Origin: Elysia chlorotica
Lineage: Eukaryota > Mollusca > Gastropoda > Plakobranchidae
Direction of reading: 5' to 3'
Length of the DNA: 64,000 nt
Assembly: GCA_003991915.1 (NCBI GenBank)
Contig: RQTK01000012.1
Span: 583,394 to 647,393, forward strand
A program made the position numbers and the translations under genes. Every line of letters begins with the position of its first letter. The first letter of the stretch is position 1. Below the pieces are notes generated by a model. The model searched no databases, was not told the origin of the DNA, and worked only from the letters and a program-made list of their open reading frames with translations. Below, one piece after another: positions 14,201-24,310 of this stretch.

Positions 14201-17200
14201 GCCCTTCTCCTGGACCCACAATGCACTCCTCTCCAGCTGCCGGTAGCTGCGGCACTCGATGTCAACCTCCCCCTCTCATCATTAAGAAAGGCGTCAGCAA
14301 CAACGATACCCTGGGCCACGATGGCTCGTTTCTCAACATCTCTATCGAGTTTGAAGTCCCCGAGTGCAGCAAGGCTGTGGCTCCAGGCTCGCACACCTCG
14401 GGCAAAGACTTTGTGAGCAGTAGACCTGCGGGCGTAGACGCCGAGACCGAGCCTCACCAGTTGTCGCCACAGACCGACCAGGCCCAGCCCTCGGGGGTGC
14501 ATCTGCAGCTTCCCGGCCGTGTTTCGAGAGGCCGATCAAGGAGTCTATCGTCCGGGTCCACCATATCAGACATCGGCCCGCCAGATGACCTCGGAAGGAC
14601 ATCTCCAGGGCCCACAACTCAAGTCTCCATCCAGCACTTGCCCTCTCCGCCCCTCACCTTCTCCCAGAAATCCCCGCAGTCAACGTCTGACGAGGACCAG
14701 GATGTGGCAGGGTCGGATAATTTCCACAGCCAGCCAGCAGGAGCAGGTAACTCTGGTCGCAGCGCTGCAAACCAGAAGTTCTGCCCGAGCCTCTTGGGCC
14801 AGATGCCGAGTATAGAAGAGGGAAGCTTGTCACAGGAGAAGAAAGCTGAGCAAGAGCTTAGTGCCGACCCATCAATCTTCCCTCGGCCCATCAGTATGGT
14901 GGGTAGAAATAATGTAGAGTTGTTTTGTTCTAATGCTTAGTTCCACATAAGTACTTTAGCCGAACATTTATGAAAGCCATGGACATTTTTTCAGTCTCTA
15001 ATTATTTTATTTAAGATAGAATAGTTTATTCTGAGAGAAGAAATTGCACTATGAAATATATTATGTTGACACTGGCTTATACGGTATATATATTATATTA
15101 GTGAGATTGTCACTTAACCCATGCAGCACTTTGAAGGCCGCCCGACGGTCAGACGGGCAGTCTGGATCTGGCACGGGTGACTGGGTGTCAAAAACTAAGG
15201 TTAGGCAGTACTGTTCACCTGGTCAAGTGATGCTCTTAGAGTTGCCCTGTTATCACCAATTTTTTTCTTCATTATTTGTAATTTTAGAGATCCAGGCTAT
15301 CATCAGTGATATAACCGTCATAATTTGACTAGGATGCTGAGAATCCTCCAAACTACTCATTGGTTTCATTGGTTGACATTTTAAGAGCCTGTACACCCAT
15401 TCATGAGTTCCTCAGGTAGTAGAAAAAGGAGAAATAAAGGATGATTGAAGGCCCACTTCCAGTAGCAGTGATTTGGTGCCCTGCAGTGCCCAGTTGGGAG
15501 GTGCTAAGTCAGTGAAGTAGTTGCAAGCGAAACCAGTTGTTCTTTCACAGCGAGGCAGTCAACTGGAACGCAAAGCTTAATGGGTCAACATAATTACTAA
15601 CATCAGTAAAGTATTTTCACTTAATCCTTTGGACATAAAGACTGGCAGTGTTAACTGAGAAAAACTGTCTGGAGCTGTATTCGTCTTTTCCTTGAGAACA
15701 ATATCCAGATTGTCTGTGCTGTATTCTTAAATGCTTCCCTTATGTTTGAATGCATTAATAGTAATAATACAGAACAAACCTGTAAATCATTAAAGCAATA
15801 CATGCACTTAAGATAGACTTCTTGGGGAAAGCCCAGAAGTTTGTTTTTGTATTTGAACTTTTTACTTAACAGTGACTGTAATGAGAGAGAAAAAAGGGAG
15901 CTGATGCATTGGAAAAAGTTAATACAATAGAACAGTTTATCTTCTTATACAGTTGTTTTTTTCTTAAGCCGATTCCGCTGTATGTCTATTAAAAGTATAT
16001 TTTTTTATGCTTTTGTTGTTCTGTTTAGCCCCTGTTGTTTCAAACACCAAAGCCAGTGGCGCATCAACGAGAAGGTGCTGCTTACGACCCATCACATGTG
16101 TTTAAGACCCCGTCATGCACTCCGGCTACGGGTGCAAAGTCTCTACCCCCCAGCCGCCAGCCGCCCTACACCCCATGCCAGGTCAGGGGTTCTCAGCTAC
16201 AGACCCCGCTCAGGACACCGAAAAGTGTGAGGCGCGGCCGCGAACCTCCGCCAGAGCTGGAAGGGGAGAGAATTCTGGGTACACCAGACTATCTTGCACC
16301 GGAGATTCTCCTACAAAAGCAGCATGGTATGTAAAGCGACTCTTTTCAGTGATGCAAGTTTTCCATAAATTTACAGATTTTCCATAATAAAAAGGAAAGT
16401 TGGCAGATTAAAGTCCAGTAAAAGCATGTCAATGAGTTCTGTCTTGTTATTCAATATGATAATTTTTATGTATATTTAAATGTAAAGCTTTGTTTAAAAA
16501 AATATTGATCCAATTCACATCATAGTCTCTCACTAGCAAAGCGTCTGGTTTTTTCAAGGAGCAGTGATGTGTGGGGGCACTCTGGGCTTTTCAGGCACAG
16601 GTTACTAGTACTATTAATAGAAGTTTTAAGCTAGAGCCTTTTAAAAGTACCTCACGTTAACCTTTTTCATTTTTGAATGTTGAAGAATATCTCAGGTTGT
16701 ATATATAGTTACATTTTTATGCTCTCTAAAAAAGTGCATTTGAAGTTTTTTGTCGGTTTAAAATTTTAACAGTACTCAAATAGTCAAAATTCCAACTTGT
16801 GCATAATTTGCGGCTCATATAATTATTCATTATTGTTTAATTCCTATTATGTTCATTTTTTTTAAATATTTCATGTAGCAGGCTAAAATCAAACAATTTG
16901 GATTCCAAGACAACAAAGCAACAAGAGAAGCATTTTCCTTATAATATATAGCCCAGAAACAAATGGAAGTGCAAAAAGAGATACACATGGCACATTGACT
17001 ATGCCAAAGCTTTCGATCGGGTGAAACATACTGAAATGATAGAAGCCTTAGCAAGGACAGGACTAGACGGAAAAGATACAAGAATCATCCTAGACTTATA
17101 TTGGCATTAAAAAGTTGCCATAAAAGTTGACGAAGAACACTCTGAACCAGCAGAAATCTGATGCTGAGTAAGACAGGGATGTGTGTTATACCCATACCTC

Positions 17201-20200
17201 TTCAATATACACACAGAGTACATATTCCAGGAATCAAACCGCATAAGAGAAATGATACCCATGGACAAAAATAAATATTATAAGATATTTCGTCGACACC
17301 AATCTGATAGAAAACAACTAGGAAGACCTCCAAAAAATTTTGATGTCGTAAACAGTAGTGGTAAACATAGAGGCTCGACATTAACGTGAGCAAAACCAAA
17401 ACAATGGTCGTTAGTAAACAGAAAGATGTCCAAAACAAAATTGCAGTAGACGGAAACGACTTGAACAAGTTCAACATTTCAAATACCTTGGGCAAACAAT
17501 AACCAGTAATGGTATAACCACCAGAGAATACAGATCAGAAAAGCACAAGCAAAATCGTTTCAAGGGAAATTTAAAGAGATATAAAACTAAGAGCAATAAG
17601 CATTTATGTATTTTCTATACTGCTATACGGCGTAACAACATGGACTCTTTCATGAATCAAGAATCAGTTAAGAACTCTAGGCTATTGAGATATGGGTATT
17701 TTGAATAAGTTATAAAAAACATAATAACAAATGAAGTCTTGAGAACACTCCGCGTTAAAAGAGATTAATAGAAAGCATCAACATCACAAGCTATCTTCTT
17801 TTGGCCACATGGTAAGGCAATGACAGCCTTGCTCTAACAATTCTAACAGGCAGAATAGAAGGAAAAACAGGAAAAGGCTGACCCAGCAGGAAGTGATACG
17901 ACGACATAAAAGAATGGACAAGGGCCCAGCTACATGTGAACCTCAGACTGGCGCAGGATTGTTTGCCATGGACACATAAATTGGCAAGCCAACCCCTATT
18001 TGGGAGGAGACAATGATCTGACCTATTTTAAAATAAATTTTAATGTTTTTAATCAGCCTTTTGACTTATGAGGTTAACCATTTATTTGATGCCAGGAAAT
18101 GAAAGCTTCCTGAATGTACCGAATTCATTCTATATAATTACACACTAAAATGAAGTAGTTCCCATGAGTTGCGGAACCAAGAGTAAGGGTCCTGATGATA
18201 CTAGGCAAACAGCATTTGTGCTGTATTTTGCCATTACTTTTCTCACATTACTTTCATGTCTGCGCTGTGTTGACACACGGACCCCACAAAAAAATTGTCA
18301 TCACTGGGAATCAAATCCCTTCACAAAGGTGGCTCAACGCCTTAACCGTTTCTGCGAACGGCAGAAATTAAAAAGCAACTTCCAGCAAACTTTTTTTTTC
18401 CTCCTGTCCAGGATTCGCTGTCGACTGGTGGGCGCTTGGAGTATGCCTGTACGAGTTTCTCACTGGACTTCCTCCGTTCAACGACTCAACCCCAGAGGAT
18501 GTTTTCAAAAACATCCTAAACCGAGGTATATTTAGCTGTCATGCTAATTTTCAATGTCTATTACCCAACATTCTAAATGGAGGTATATTTAGCTGCCATG
18601 CTAATTTACAATGTCTATTATCCAACATTCTAAATGGAGGTATGTTAGCTCTCCATGTAATTCATTATCTATATTACCCAACATTCTAAACTGGGGTATG
18701 GTTAGTTGTCTTTGCAATGCATAATGTCCTTTAGTCTTTACCAAACATTCTATATCGAGGTATAATCAGCTGTTATGGAAATTTGTAATGTCTCTTACCC
18801 AACATTCTGGATTGGTTTAGCTCTCATTGCAATTTGTCTTTTACCCAGCTCACGAGTGTTAGTTTTAGGTAGTATTTAAATAATCTAGAAAATGTTAATT
18901 TAATGAAAAAAATGGTTTTGAGGAAAGCTTGCCAAAGTCATTTTAAGCGCGACTTATCCACATATTGCTAGGCTAGTCAGTAGTGTTACTACTTACAGTA
19001 GTTTCTGGCTGAGGGCACTCCATGTAACGATGTTGACCACCTTTAGCCACAGCTTTGCACTCCAGTTAGATTTTGCCTTCTTCTGAAAGGCGACTGATAA
19101 TCAAAAGAAATGTTCGACCTCTATTGTCAATGTTTGTAACAAATTTGGCATACGAAGAAACAAAGTCTGATACGGTCATTGTGATTGTGTTATGGTTTTG
19201 GCATTAGTCGTTTTTGTTACTTTTGAGCTATTCAATAAAAAGTTTTCTTTCCTTATTTCTGCTTCATAATTATGGACACAAGCTTTTAATAAGATAAAAC
19301 AAAAACCTATCAGCCCATTTTAAATCTTAGTTTTTTTTAGGTAAATCGCATTTTCACCTTTACAACTGTGGTGTGAGTGCTGTGAGTTGGTTTGGTTTGC
19401 CTATGGAAGTGTGTTGTCAGGGAGTCAGGTTGTGAGTGAAATTCTCTTCAGGGTCTGTAGATCCAGTCAGTCTTGGAATGCCTTTTGTTCTGAGTGAATC
19501 TGCACCTAGCTTGGGATATGTGATTGCCTTGGTCACTCATGGAGCAGGACTCTAGGTCTTCTTATTTACTATTTCTACTGTTCTACTGCTGTTACTTCTT
19601 GTGTTGTTGGCTCCTGAACAAAATACAACATATATATCACTTGCATTATGGTATACACCTGACTTATGCCATGATTGAAGCACACTGTGAGGATATAGCC
19701 CACCCACTATTCTGTCCGCAGACCTGGTCTGGCCTGATGGCGACGAGGCCCTGAGCGAGGAGGCCCAGTCTGCAGTGGACGCTTTACTGACCGTCAGTGT
19801 GGACGCTAGACCGACCGCTCGCGGTATGTTCAGCACAGTTTGTGACAGTGGTGTCAAATTTATGTAGATTTTAGATTTTTTTTAAATTTTAGTAATTAAA
19901 TATATTATCGGAGTCAGTTTAATGTGACTGGCTGAGACAGGGGTCATGGTATCCCAGCACTGTCTCGTGTGTAGCAGCACATAAAATTGTCAGGCGTTAG
20001 TCCTAGGATCCGTATATAATATAGCCTATATAGTTCTGACGTTAGATGTTAACCAACTCATTTTAACTTAACTCGCTACTTCAAACAAAGAAAGTTTAGT
20101 ACTTTAGTAAAAAAAAAAAAATTTGCTTACAATTATATCACTAATTTTTGTCATAGAGTAGACTTAGTAAAAAGTAACAATGGTTGTTCAACTCCTGTCA

Positions 20201-20444
20201 TACATCATCGACTAACTTTCTGTGAGCAAATAACTTTGATTTCATGAAGGGGAAATATATCTACATTTAAGTCAATCTTGTGGGCATTTATGTAAAACTA
20301 TAAGCATTGACTTGAAGAAAATAAAGTTGTGGGCCTTTTTTTCTTCGTTATTGTACTGTAATAAAAATCTACAACCTAAAAAAAAAATGTACTGAAGTCC
20401 TTGACCATTTCTTTATTTTTCTTTCATAATCCCTCCCACTTCAT

Positions 20445-20497
<53 letters not shown>

Positions 20498-20531
20498 TTC
20501 TCTCCCTTTCTCTCTTTGTCTCTCTCTCTCA

Positions 20532-20562
<31 letters not shown>

Positions 20563-22050
20563 CTTCCTTTTTTTTCGTGTAAGGAATATTGACAAAAGAA
20601 AGGGAAAAAAGAAATTAAGCGGGAGTTGAAGCATTCATAAAGCATCTTTTGAAAATTACAATACGAAGCTGAACTGACATCTTGGATAAATGAAATAACG
20701 TTGGTTGCCATCACTTCGTCTCCTCAGCTGCATAATTTCCTATCTCATTTCTAAAATTTTAAAAATTTAGAGTAATTTAAAAACAAGATAAGATATTAAA
20801 CATCTTTGGCTGCAATCCCTTGGACTCCCCAGAGACGAAGGAGATGCCGTTCTTCTCGGAGGTGGACTGGGATAACTTGCTAGAGACGGAGCCCCTGTTT
20901 GTGCCACAGCCTGACGACGAGATGGACACAACCTACTTTAAGCGTAAGGGAATTTCCACGTTTTGTATTCTTCTCTTAGTGAAATTATTTCATTGCACTC
21001 CTAGAGAAATCATTTCCATCCTTTGTCATCATCTCAGTGAAAACATTTACATGCTTTGTACTTTTATTTTAGTCAAATCATTTCCAAGGTTTGTACTCAT
21101 CTCTTGTGAAATTATATCAAAACTTTTTACATTTCTTTAAGTGAAATCATTTCCATGGTTTGTAATCGTTTCTTAGGGAAATAATTTCCTCGCTTTATAC
21201 TCGTCTCTTTGTGAAACCATTTCTATGCTTTCTACTGTCTCTGGTTAGTGCAGTCACTTACAAAACACACAACAACTGGAAGAAACCCTGCTAGTCTCTA
21301 TCCATCAATCCAATGCTTTGATTTGTACTTTTAGCAAGCATGTCCCTCATTACTTACCTCTTCCTGACTGCTTTAAATGCCTCTGCTACTTTCTCTATGT
21401 TAAGAGCCATGCATTTAGGGAGAGCTCGCCAGTGGTTAGATTTAGGTGTGTGGTGAGCACTATCTACAACTTTAGCTTTAAATTATCCAGGAATTGAGAT
21501 TCACTTAACTTCAGAAATAAGCAAATATATTTTTGGTCTGTACATAAGAGGCTTTGAGGTTTAATGTTAGGAAAGTTTTACTCCTCTTACTCTAAAAAAC
21601 TTTTCTACTTTTAAAACTTTTATGGTTTCTACCAATCCCAGAGATAGATTTTTCTTTTGCTGTTGTTTATGTTCATCTTAGAAGACTAGGTGCCACACAT
21701 AAATGTAATAGTTCTATGGTGACGAGGAGCAAACTGCTCATGTGGTAAAGCTTTGGTCTCCAGATAAGAAGGTCTGCGGCTCAAATCCCACATTTGGTCA
21801 AACATTTATTTGTCCGATTCCGTCCCCTACTGGTTGGGTTGGTGTCAGTTAAATGTGACCTACTGAAACAGAGTCAAGATCTCCCCGCCTTGTCTCGGGT
21901 GTGGAAATAAATTTATTGATTTTGAAATTCAAATGAGTGTTTTTATTTTATACTTTTCTTTACAAATATATATATATATATATATAACTTTTTTTTTTGA
22001 CAGCGAAAAATGATCAGAGGAATTTGGTGATGTCAGCTGTCGACTTCTGA
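2115..22050 (+). CDS. MASTL: Greatwall/MASTL-type Ser/Thr kinase, whole gene span (15 coding exons)
   Basis: In animals Greatwall kinase acts at mitotic entry: it phosphorylates ENSA/ARPP19, which then inhibit PP2A-B55. Approximate residue numbers here are: glycine-loop start KGAFG at exons 2/3, AIK lysine K95, HRD at 187-189 (split by an intron), DFG at 207-209, activation-segment site RTPGQV near T242, GTPDYLAPE at 1356-1364, and a C-tail ending VMSAVDF whose serine lies five residues from the end, as in vertebrate MASTL. About 1,150 residues separate DFG from APE, the family hallmark, but roughly twice the vertebrate length. The intron phases of all 15 exons agree. Exon 10 holds a one-base frame discontinuity. 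Identity is secure; the 5' start and the exon 9 donor are less so. The gene converges with the minus-strand Ig gene. Confidence 0.93.
3046..3101 (+). CDS. MASTL: MASTL exon 2 (start of kinase N-lobe)
   Basis: Flanked by TTTTCCAG and GTAAAT. Encodes the [14 protein letters not shown] start of the N-lobe with the first part of the glycine-rich loop. It ends in phase 2 and matches exon 3. Confidence 0.93.
3438..3538 (+). CDS. MASTL: MASTL exon 3 (ATP-binding lysine)
   Basis: Encodes KVWLG, then LYAIKVMKK with the ATP-anchoring lysine (about K95). CTCTCCCAG acceptor, GTATGA donor, phase 2 in and phase 1 out. Confidence 0.94.
3847..3938 (+). CDS. MASTL: MASTL exon 4 (alpha-C helix region)
   Basis: Encodes TAERDAQ, with the likely alpha-C glutamate, followed by [10 protein letters not shown]. 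Acceptor CAATCCCAG, donor GTAAAT, phase 1 in and phase 0 out. Confidence 0.94.
3975..4158 (-). mobile_element. Non-LTR retrotransposon remnant (C-terminal RT tail)
   Basis: On the minus strand an open stretch reads [20 protein letters not shown] and [19 protein letters not shown] before a TGA, the typical end of a LINE reverse transcriptase ORF. It lies in a MASTL intron, antisense to the gene. Confidence 0.75.
5258..5397 (+). CDS. MASTL: MASTL exon 5 (hinge to HR of HRD)
   Basis: Encodes [14 protein letters not shown] (hinge) through [12 protein letters not shown], so the HRD motif is interrupted by the intron after HR. Donor AG|GTAACC, phase 2 out. Confidence 0.95.
5482..5560. repeat. (TC)n polypyrimidine tracts before MASTL exon 6
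   Basis: CT-dinucleotide runs with Ser-Leu translation artefacts, about 50-100 nt upstream of the exon 6 acceptor, possibly contributing to its pyrimidine tract. Confidence 0.8.
5612..5700 (+). CDS. MASTL: MASTL exon 6 (catalytic loop and DFG)
   Basis: Encodes [10 protein letters not shown] and [10 protein letters not shown], giving the catalytic Asp, Asn and the DFG aspartate. Acceptor CCACAG, donor GTAAGT, phase 1 out. Confidence 0.96.
6213..6325 (+). CDS. MASTL: MASTL exon 7 (start of the Greatwall insert)
   Basis: Encodes the [15 protein letters not shown] stretch, which matches the conserved beginning of the Greatwall insert. The threonine of RTPGQV (about T242) corresponds to an activation-segment phosphosite known in vertebrate MASTL. 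Phase 1 in and phase 0 out (GTAAGT donor). Confidence 0.92.
6835..7041 (+). CDS. MASTL: MASTL exon 8 (insert region)
   Basis: A polypyrimidine tract and GCTAG acceptor precede 69 open codons ending in [16 protein letters not shown] at a GTTTGA donor. An internal CAG at 6868-6870 could serve as an alternative acceptor in the same frame but lacks a pyrimidine tract. Pro/Ser-rich, including SPP and TP sites. Confidence 0.82.
7565..7642 (+). mobile_element. SINE core fragment, copy 2
   Basis: Only the central and 3' part survive: GGCTGAGACACGGGTCTTCG, TCCCCGCACTGTCTC and CAGCACATAAA. Lies in the exon 8-9 intron. Confidence 0.7.
7781..7931 (+). CDS. MASTL: MASTL exon 9 (insert region)
   Basis: Encodes [20 protein letters not shown] and a Ser-rich tail. 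The best phase-compatible donor is the weak A|GTCAGT at 7931/7932, since the open frame stops at 7945. With this donor the phase (1) agrees with exon 10. The 3' edge is therefore tentative. Confidence 0.72.
8176..8433. mobile_element. MITE with TA target duplication, copy 1
   Basis: About 30-nt terminal inverted repeats (GAGGCAACCAGGGTGAATCA... against GAGGCAACCTGGGTGAATCA...), flanked by TA on both sides. 258 bp, no coding capacity. A second copy lies near 30907. Confidence 0.8.
8580..8760 (+). mobile_element. Possible non-LTR tail fragment
   Basis: Translates as [20 protein letters not shown] and [15 protein letters not shown], similar in style to the ends of LINE reverse transcriptase ORFs. 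Short and weak. Confidence 0.35.
8910..10720 (+). mobile_element. Degenerate non-LTR retrotransposon with RNase H-like region
   Basis: Broken frames in order: late RT motif ([16 protein letters not shown]), a middle thumb-like region (9382 on), an RNase H-like stretch ([16 protein letters not shown] and IVILTDSL near 10000) and a C-terminal [18 protein letters not shown] knuckle near 10445-10500. This order suggests an I- or Jockey-type element. Frameshifted and dead. Located in the exon 9-10 intron of MASTL, sense orientation. Confidence 0.8.
10930..11150. repeat. Degenerate (GTA/ATG)n trinucleotide tract
   Basis: Loose triplet repeat of GTA, ATG and AAT, about 220 bp. Confidence 0.8.
12205..14898 (+). 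CDS. MASTL: MASTL exon 10 (giant insert exon, one frame break)
   Basis: About 2.7 kb of Ser/Pro/Glu-rich coding sequence of the non-conserved middle region. One frame is open to a stop at 14244-14246. A second frame, open from 14098, continues to a GTGGGT donor in the phase required by exon 11. Exon length modulo 3 is one base too many, so one indel (or an unrecognised tiny intron) must lie in the overlap 14098-14246. Both halves look genuinely coding; the downstream half includes [16 protein letters not shown]. Many S/T-P sites suit regulation by cyclin-dependent kinases, as known for the family. Confidence 0.82.
15118..15584. mobile_element. Candidate TTAA-type MITE in MASTL intron 10
   Basis: Left end TTAA|CCCATGCAGC and right end TTAATGGG|TCAA would form short inverted ends with a TTAA-like (one end mutated) target duplication, as in piggyBac-type elements. 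Contains a GCCCGACGG...ACGGGC stem near 15140. Confidence 0.35.
16029..16326 (+). CDS. MASTL: MASTL exon 11 (end of insert, APE motif)
   Basis: Encodes a Thr-Pro-rich stretch ([12 protein letters not shown]), then [16 protein letters not shown], the conserved end of the activation segment. Phase 0 in and phase 1 out (G|GTATGT). Confidence 0.95.
16985..18010 (+). mobile_element. Second non-LTR retrotransposon remnant
   Basis: Frame-broken RT motifs: [52 protein letters not shown] and [12 protein letters not shown], ending in a tail with [10 protein letters not shown]. Sense orientation in the exon 11-12 intron. Clade not assignable by eye. Confidence 0.85.
18412..18525 (+). CDS. MASTL: MASTL exon 12 (kinase C-lobe)
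   Basis: Encodes [20 protein letters not shown] and [16 protein letters not shown], the subdomain IX-X helix. The final bases plus donor (CCGAG|GTATAT) are the seed of a tandem repeat filling the start of the next intron. Confidence 0.96.
18512..18835 (+). repeat. Tandem repeat (about 65 bp) seeded by exon 12 donor
   Basis: About five diverging copies of a unit containing CATTCTAAATGGAGGTATAT, i.e. the last bases of exon 12 plus its splice donor, then TAGCTGTCATGCTAATTT and AATGTCTATTACCCAA. Confidence 0.85.
19722..19823 (+). CDS. MASTL: MASTL exon 13 (kinase C-lobe)
   Basis: Encodes [20 protein letters not shown] and [13 protein letters not shown], subdomain XI of the kinase core. Phase 1 at both ends. 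Confidence 0.95.
19900..20060 (+). mobile_element. SINE copy 3 (core and 3' end)
   Basis: GTCAGTTTAATGTGACTGGC, CACTGTCTCGTGTGTAGCAG, ATAAAATTGTCAGGCGTTAG, and 3' end ATATAGCCTATATAGTTCTG / ACGTTAGATGTTAACC. Confidence 0.8.
20449..20568. repeat. (TC)n microsatellite
   Basis: About 120 bp of CT dinucleotides with a few substitutions, 265 bp upstream of exon 14. Confidence 0.95.
20833..20943 (+). CDS. MASTL: MASTL exon 14 (AGC tail)
   Basis: Encodes [20 protein letters not shown] and [10 protein letters not shown], the AGC-kinase C-terminal tail found in Greatwall. Acceptor CTCCCCAG, donor GTAAGG. Confidence 0.94.
20944..21245 (+). repeat. Tandem repeat (about 40 bp) starting at exon 14 donor
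   Basis: Six to seven diverged copies of a unit like AGTGAAATCATTTCCATGGT / TTGTACTCATCTCTT fill the first 300 bp of the last intron, beginning with the donor itself. Confidence 0.75.
21716..21925 (+). mobile_element. SINE copy 4
   Basis: tRNA-like head (GCAAACTGCTCATGTGGTAA, GGTCTGCGGCTCAAATCCC) joined to the core GTCAGTTAAATGTGACC and CCCCGCCTTGTCTCGGGTGT. Confidence 0.8.
22004..22050 (+). CDS. MASTL: MASTL exon 15 (C-terminus and stop)
   Basis: Short terminal exon encoding [14 protein letters not shown] and TGA. The penultimate-region serine aligns with the autophosphorylated tail serine of vertebrate MASTL. Confidence 0.88.
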
Positions 22051-22605
22051 AGCTTGGTGTACAGTAGCACCTGTCATTTGGGATATTGGTGATTGCAGAC
22101 TTCTCGAGATGTTAGGCTGTTACAATCTTACAGAATACTTGGTAGCTCTCTGGTGATGTTAATTGTGATATTATGGCTATGTTAATATGAACTCTTAAAT
22201 CATTTCAAATGCAGCCTGCCAATACGTTTGAATACATTCCAAAGACAAAGTGCATTTAATTTTTAAGAGAGAAGTTCATTTTTTGTTTGTTATTAATTTT
22301 CACCTTAAAAAAATGGTAAATGTTTAATGATAATTAATGAAATTTGAAACAGCATGGAATACTTCTGTGACTTCTTTTGAAATTGTTTTTATTGTACACT
22401 GCTTATGAATGCTACAGCATTGACACAAACCTGTTAAATTATATTTTTTCACATTTTGCCACCCAAAGTCTGAATATAAGTATTTGTTTCGTCTAGGATC
22501 ACTTAATTGATTTTTAGTTTCATACTCCAATACATCTGTTAAAAGTACAATGTTAATTTGGTTTAGGATTAAAATTTATTACAAATTTCTATAAAATAAA
22601 GTATG
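22051..22605 (+). other. Probable MASTL 3' untranslated region
   Basis: No open coding frame follows the stop. AATAAA occurs at about 22595-22600, with another near 22775. The true cleavage site cannot be chosen from sequence alone. Confidence 0.4.
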
Positions 22606-23944
22606 CAAATTTAGTCCTTTGGTGCTTGGACCAACGTTCAATGCGTAAAACCCAAATCACGCTAACAAGTTAAAAAGTGTTTTTTTTTTCATATTAATTT
22701 GTTGAAAAAAAAAACCCAGCAAAATTACTTTTTAAAAAGCTGATCTCTGGCTCAATGAACAAAAGCATAGGTAATGTTGAATAAAGCAAGAAAAAAAGAG
22801 AATAGAATTGCTGGCTTCTAGTTTTGACCCCCTACTCATAAATTTCCGTTCTTGTCTATAAATATTTATTGCATGGGTTTTTTATTTTTTTGATATAACA
22901 TGATATTTGATTTTTTTTTTAATTCATATAAATTAATGATATAAGTACAAATTAAAACCATGTATATACAGTAATGCATATTTTGCAAAATGTAATTGGC
23001 ACCACCTTGAATTTTGAACACAATTACATCATATCATATTATTGAAAAAATTCTTAGCCAATCTTAAATTCATATAAATGGTGATAAATTTTTAAGCCAA
23101 TGAACTAAACAAAGATTTTTATTTTTTTAATCTTTATTGTGCTTTCTTCCTATATTCATACAAATTCTTATCTTCTTACTTTTTGCTCGGTCTGTACAAA
23201 CCTTGTGTACTTCTGCAGCAGAAATGTATTTTGCTCACATCATTATTATATATACATAACATGTACCTCTGTCAATGAGTACCCACTTAATTTTTAATTA
23301 AACCTGAAATGGGATCGATTTATGTCATAGACCATCTATATATATATCATACAAAACATGAGATTTAGTTGGTAAAATATATCCAGTGATAGCAATTAGG
23401 AGAATCAACATTTTTTTTTAAAGACACTATGTTCCTAGTTTTAATTAAAGACATTCCCAAAATTTTCTATGAAAATGGGACAGATATAACATTTAGAAAT
23501 GAAATGCCTGTTTCAATTGTATGAACCCATCTCCTGTTCCAAGAGATCATTTAAATATAAATCTGCTAAGCTTATTATATAGTAATTCAAGCTGTCTTTC
23601 TTCTGAATCTTCAAAACCATACTGACATTTTTTTTCATCCAGTAAAATATGGGCATCTTAAAGCATTCACAATACATACGTTTTTATATGTTACAGTTTT
23701 TTACATGGTCTTTGAAGAGCTTTTTGAATTTTGACTGAGTTTCAAGATAGAACTATGATTCAATCAAGACAATGACTATGTCGGCAGCAAAAATAAGTTT
23801 AGGCATTTGTATGTTCAAGGACTGTGGAACTTCCAATTTGACTTTTTGTTTAAGATTAAAATTACAAGTACATCAGCTTTTAGCCTGTCTTCAGGAATAA
23901 TCTTGCACCTAACATCAAAGTGAGCTGCCTTTCAAAAAAAGTAA

Positions 23945-24310
23945 TGATAATAAATCACTTGTGCTCTGACTTTATCCAGTGTATTAAAAAAACATCCCCA
24001 ATATCATATATCACTAGTGCTCTAACCGTATCCAATGTGCAAAACAGATCCTGTATGTCATATATAACCATTGCCCAGTTCTTATCCAGTGTATGACATA
24101 AACATATACCCGACATCATACATTTTTATGGGTCTGACCTTATCCAGTGTATAAAATGAACAGATGCCCGATAATCTGAATCTTTTGGTTTGATCTTATC
24201 CAGCACATAAAATAAATAGATCCTGTATGTCATATATTATTTATGTATTTATATGAACTTATCCAGTGTATAAAATAAACCTATCCTGTATAATTATAAT
24301 AAATCACATA
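23945..24310. repeat. Degenerate minisatellite, unit about 50-62 bp
   Basis: Six copies of a unit marked by CTTATCCAGTGTATAAAAT near 23972, 24028, 24078, 24140, 24197 and 24258, with GATCCTGTATGTCATATAT between. Confidence 0.8.

Noticed and set aside
20401-20714. Ser-Leu or Arg-Glu repeat proteins
   Set aside because: Pure translation artefacts of the (TC)n tract; likewise at 44924, 49546-50059 and 5481.
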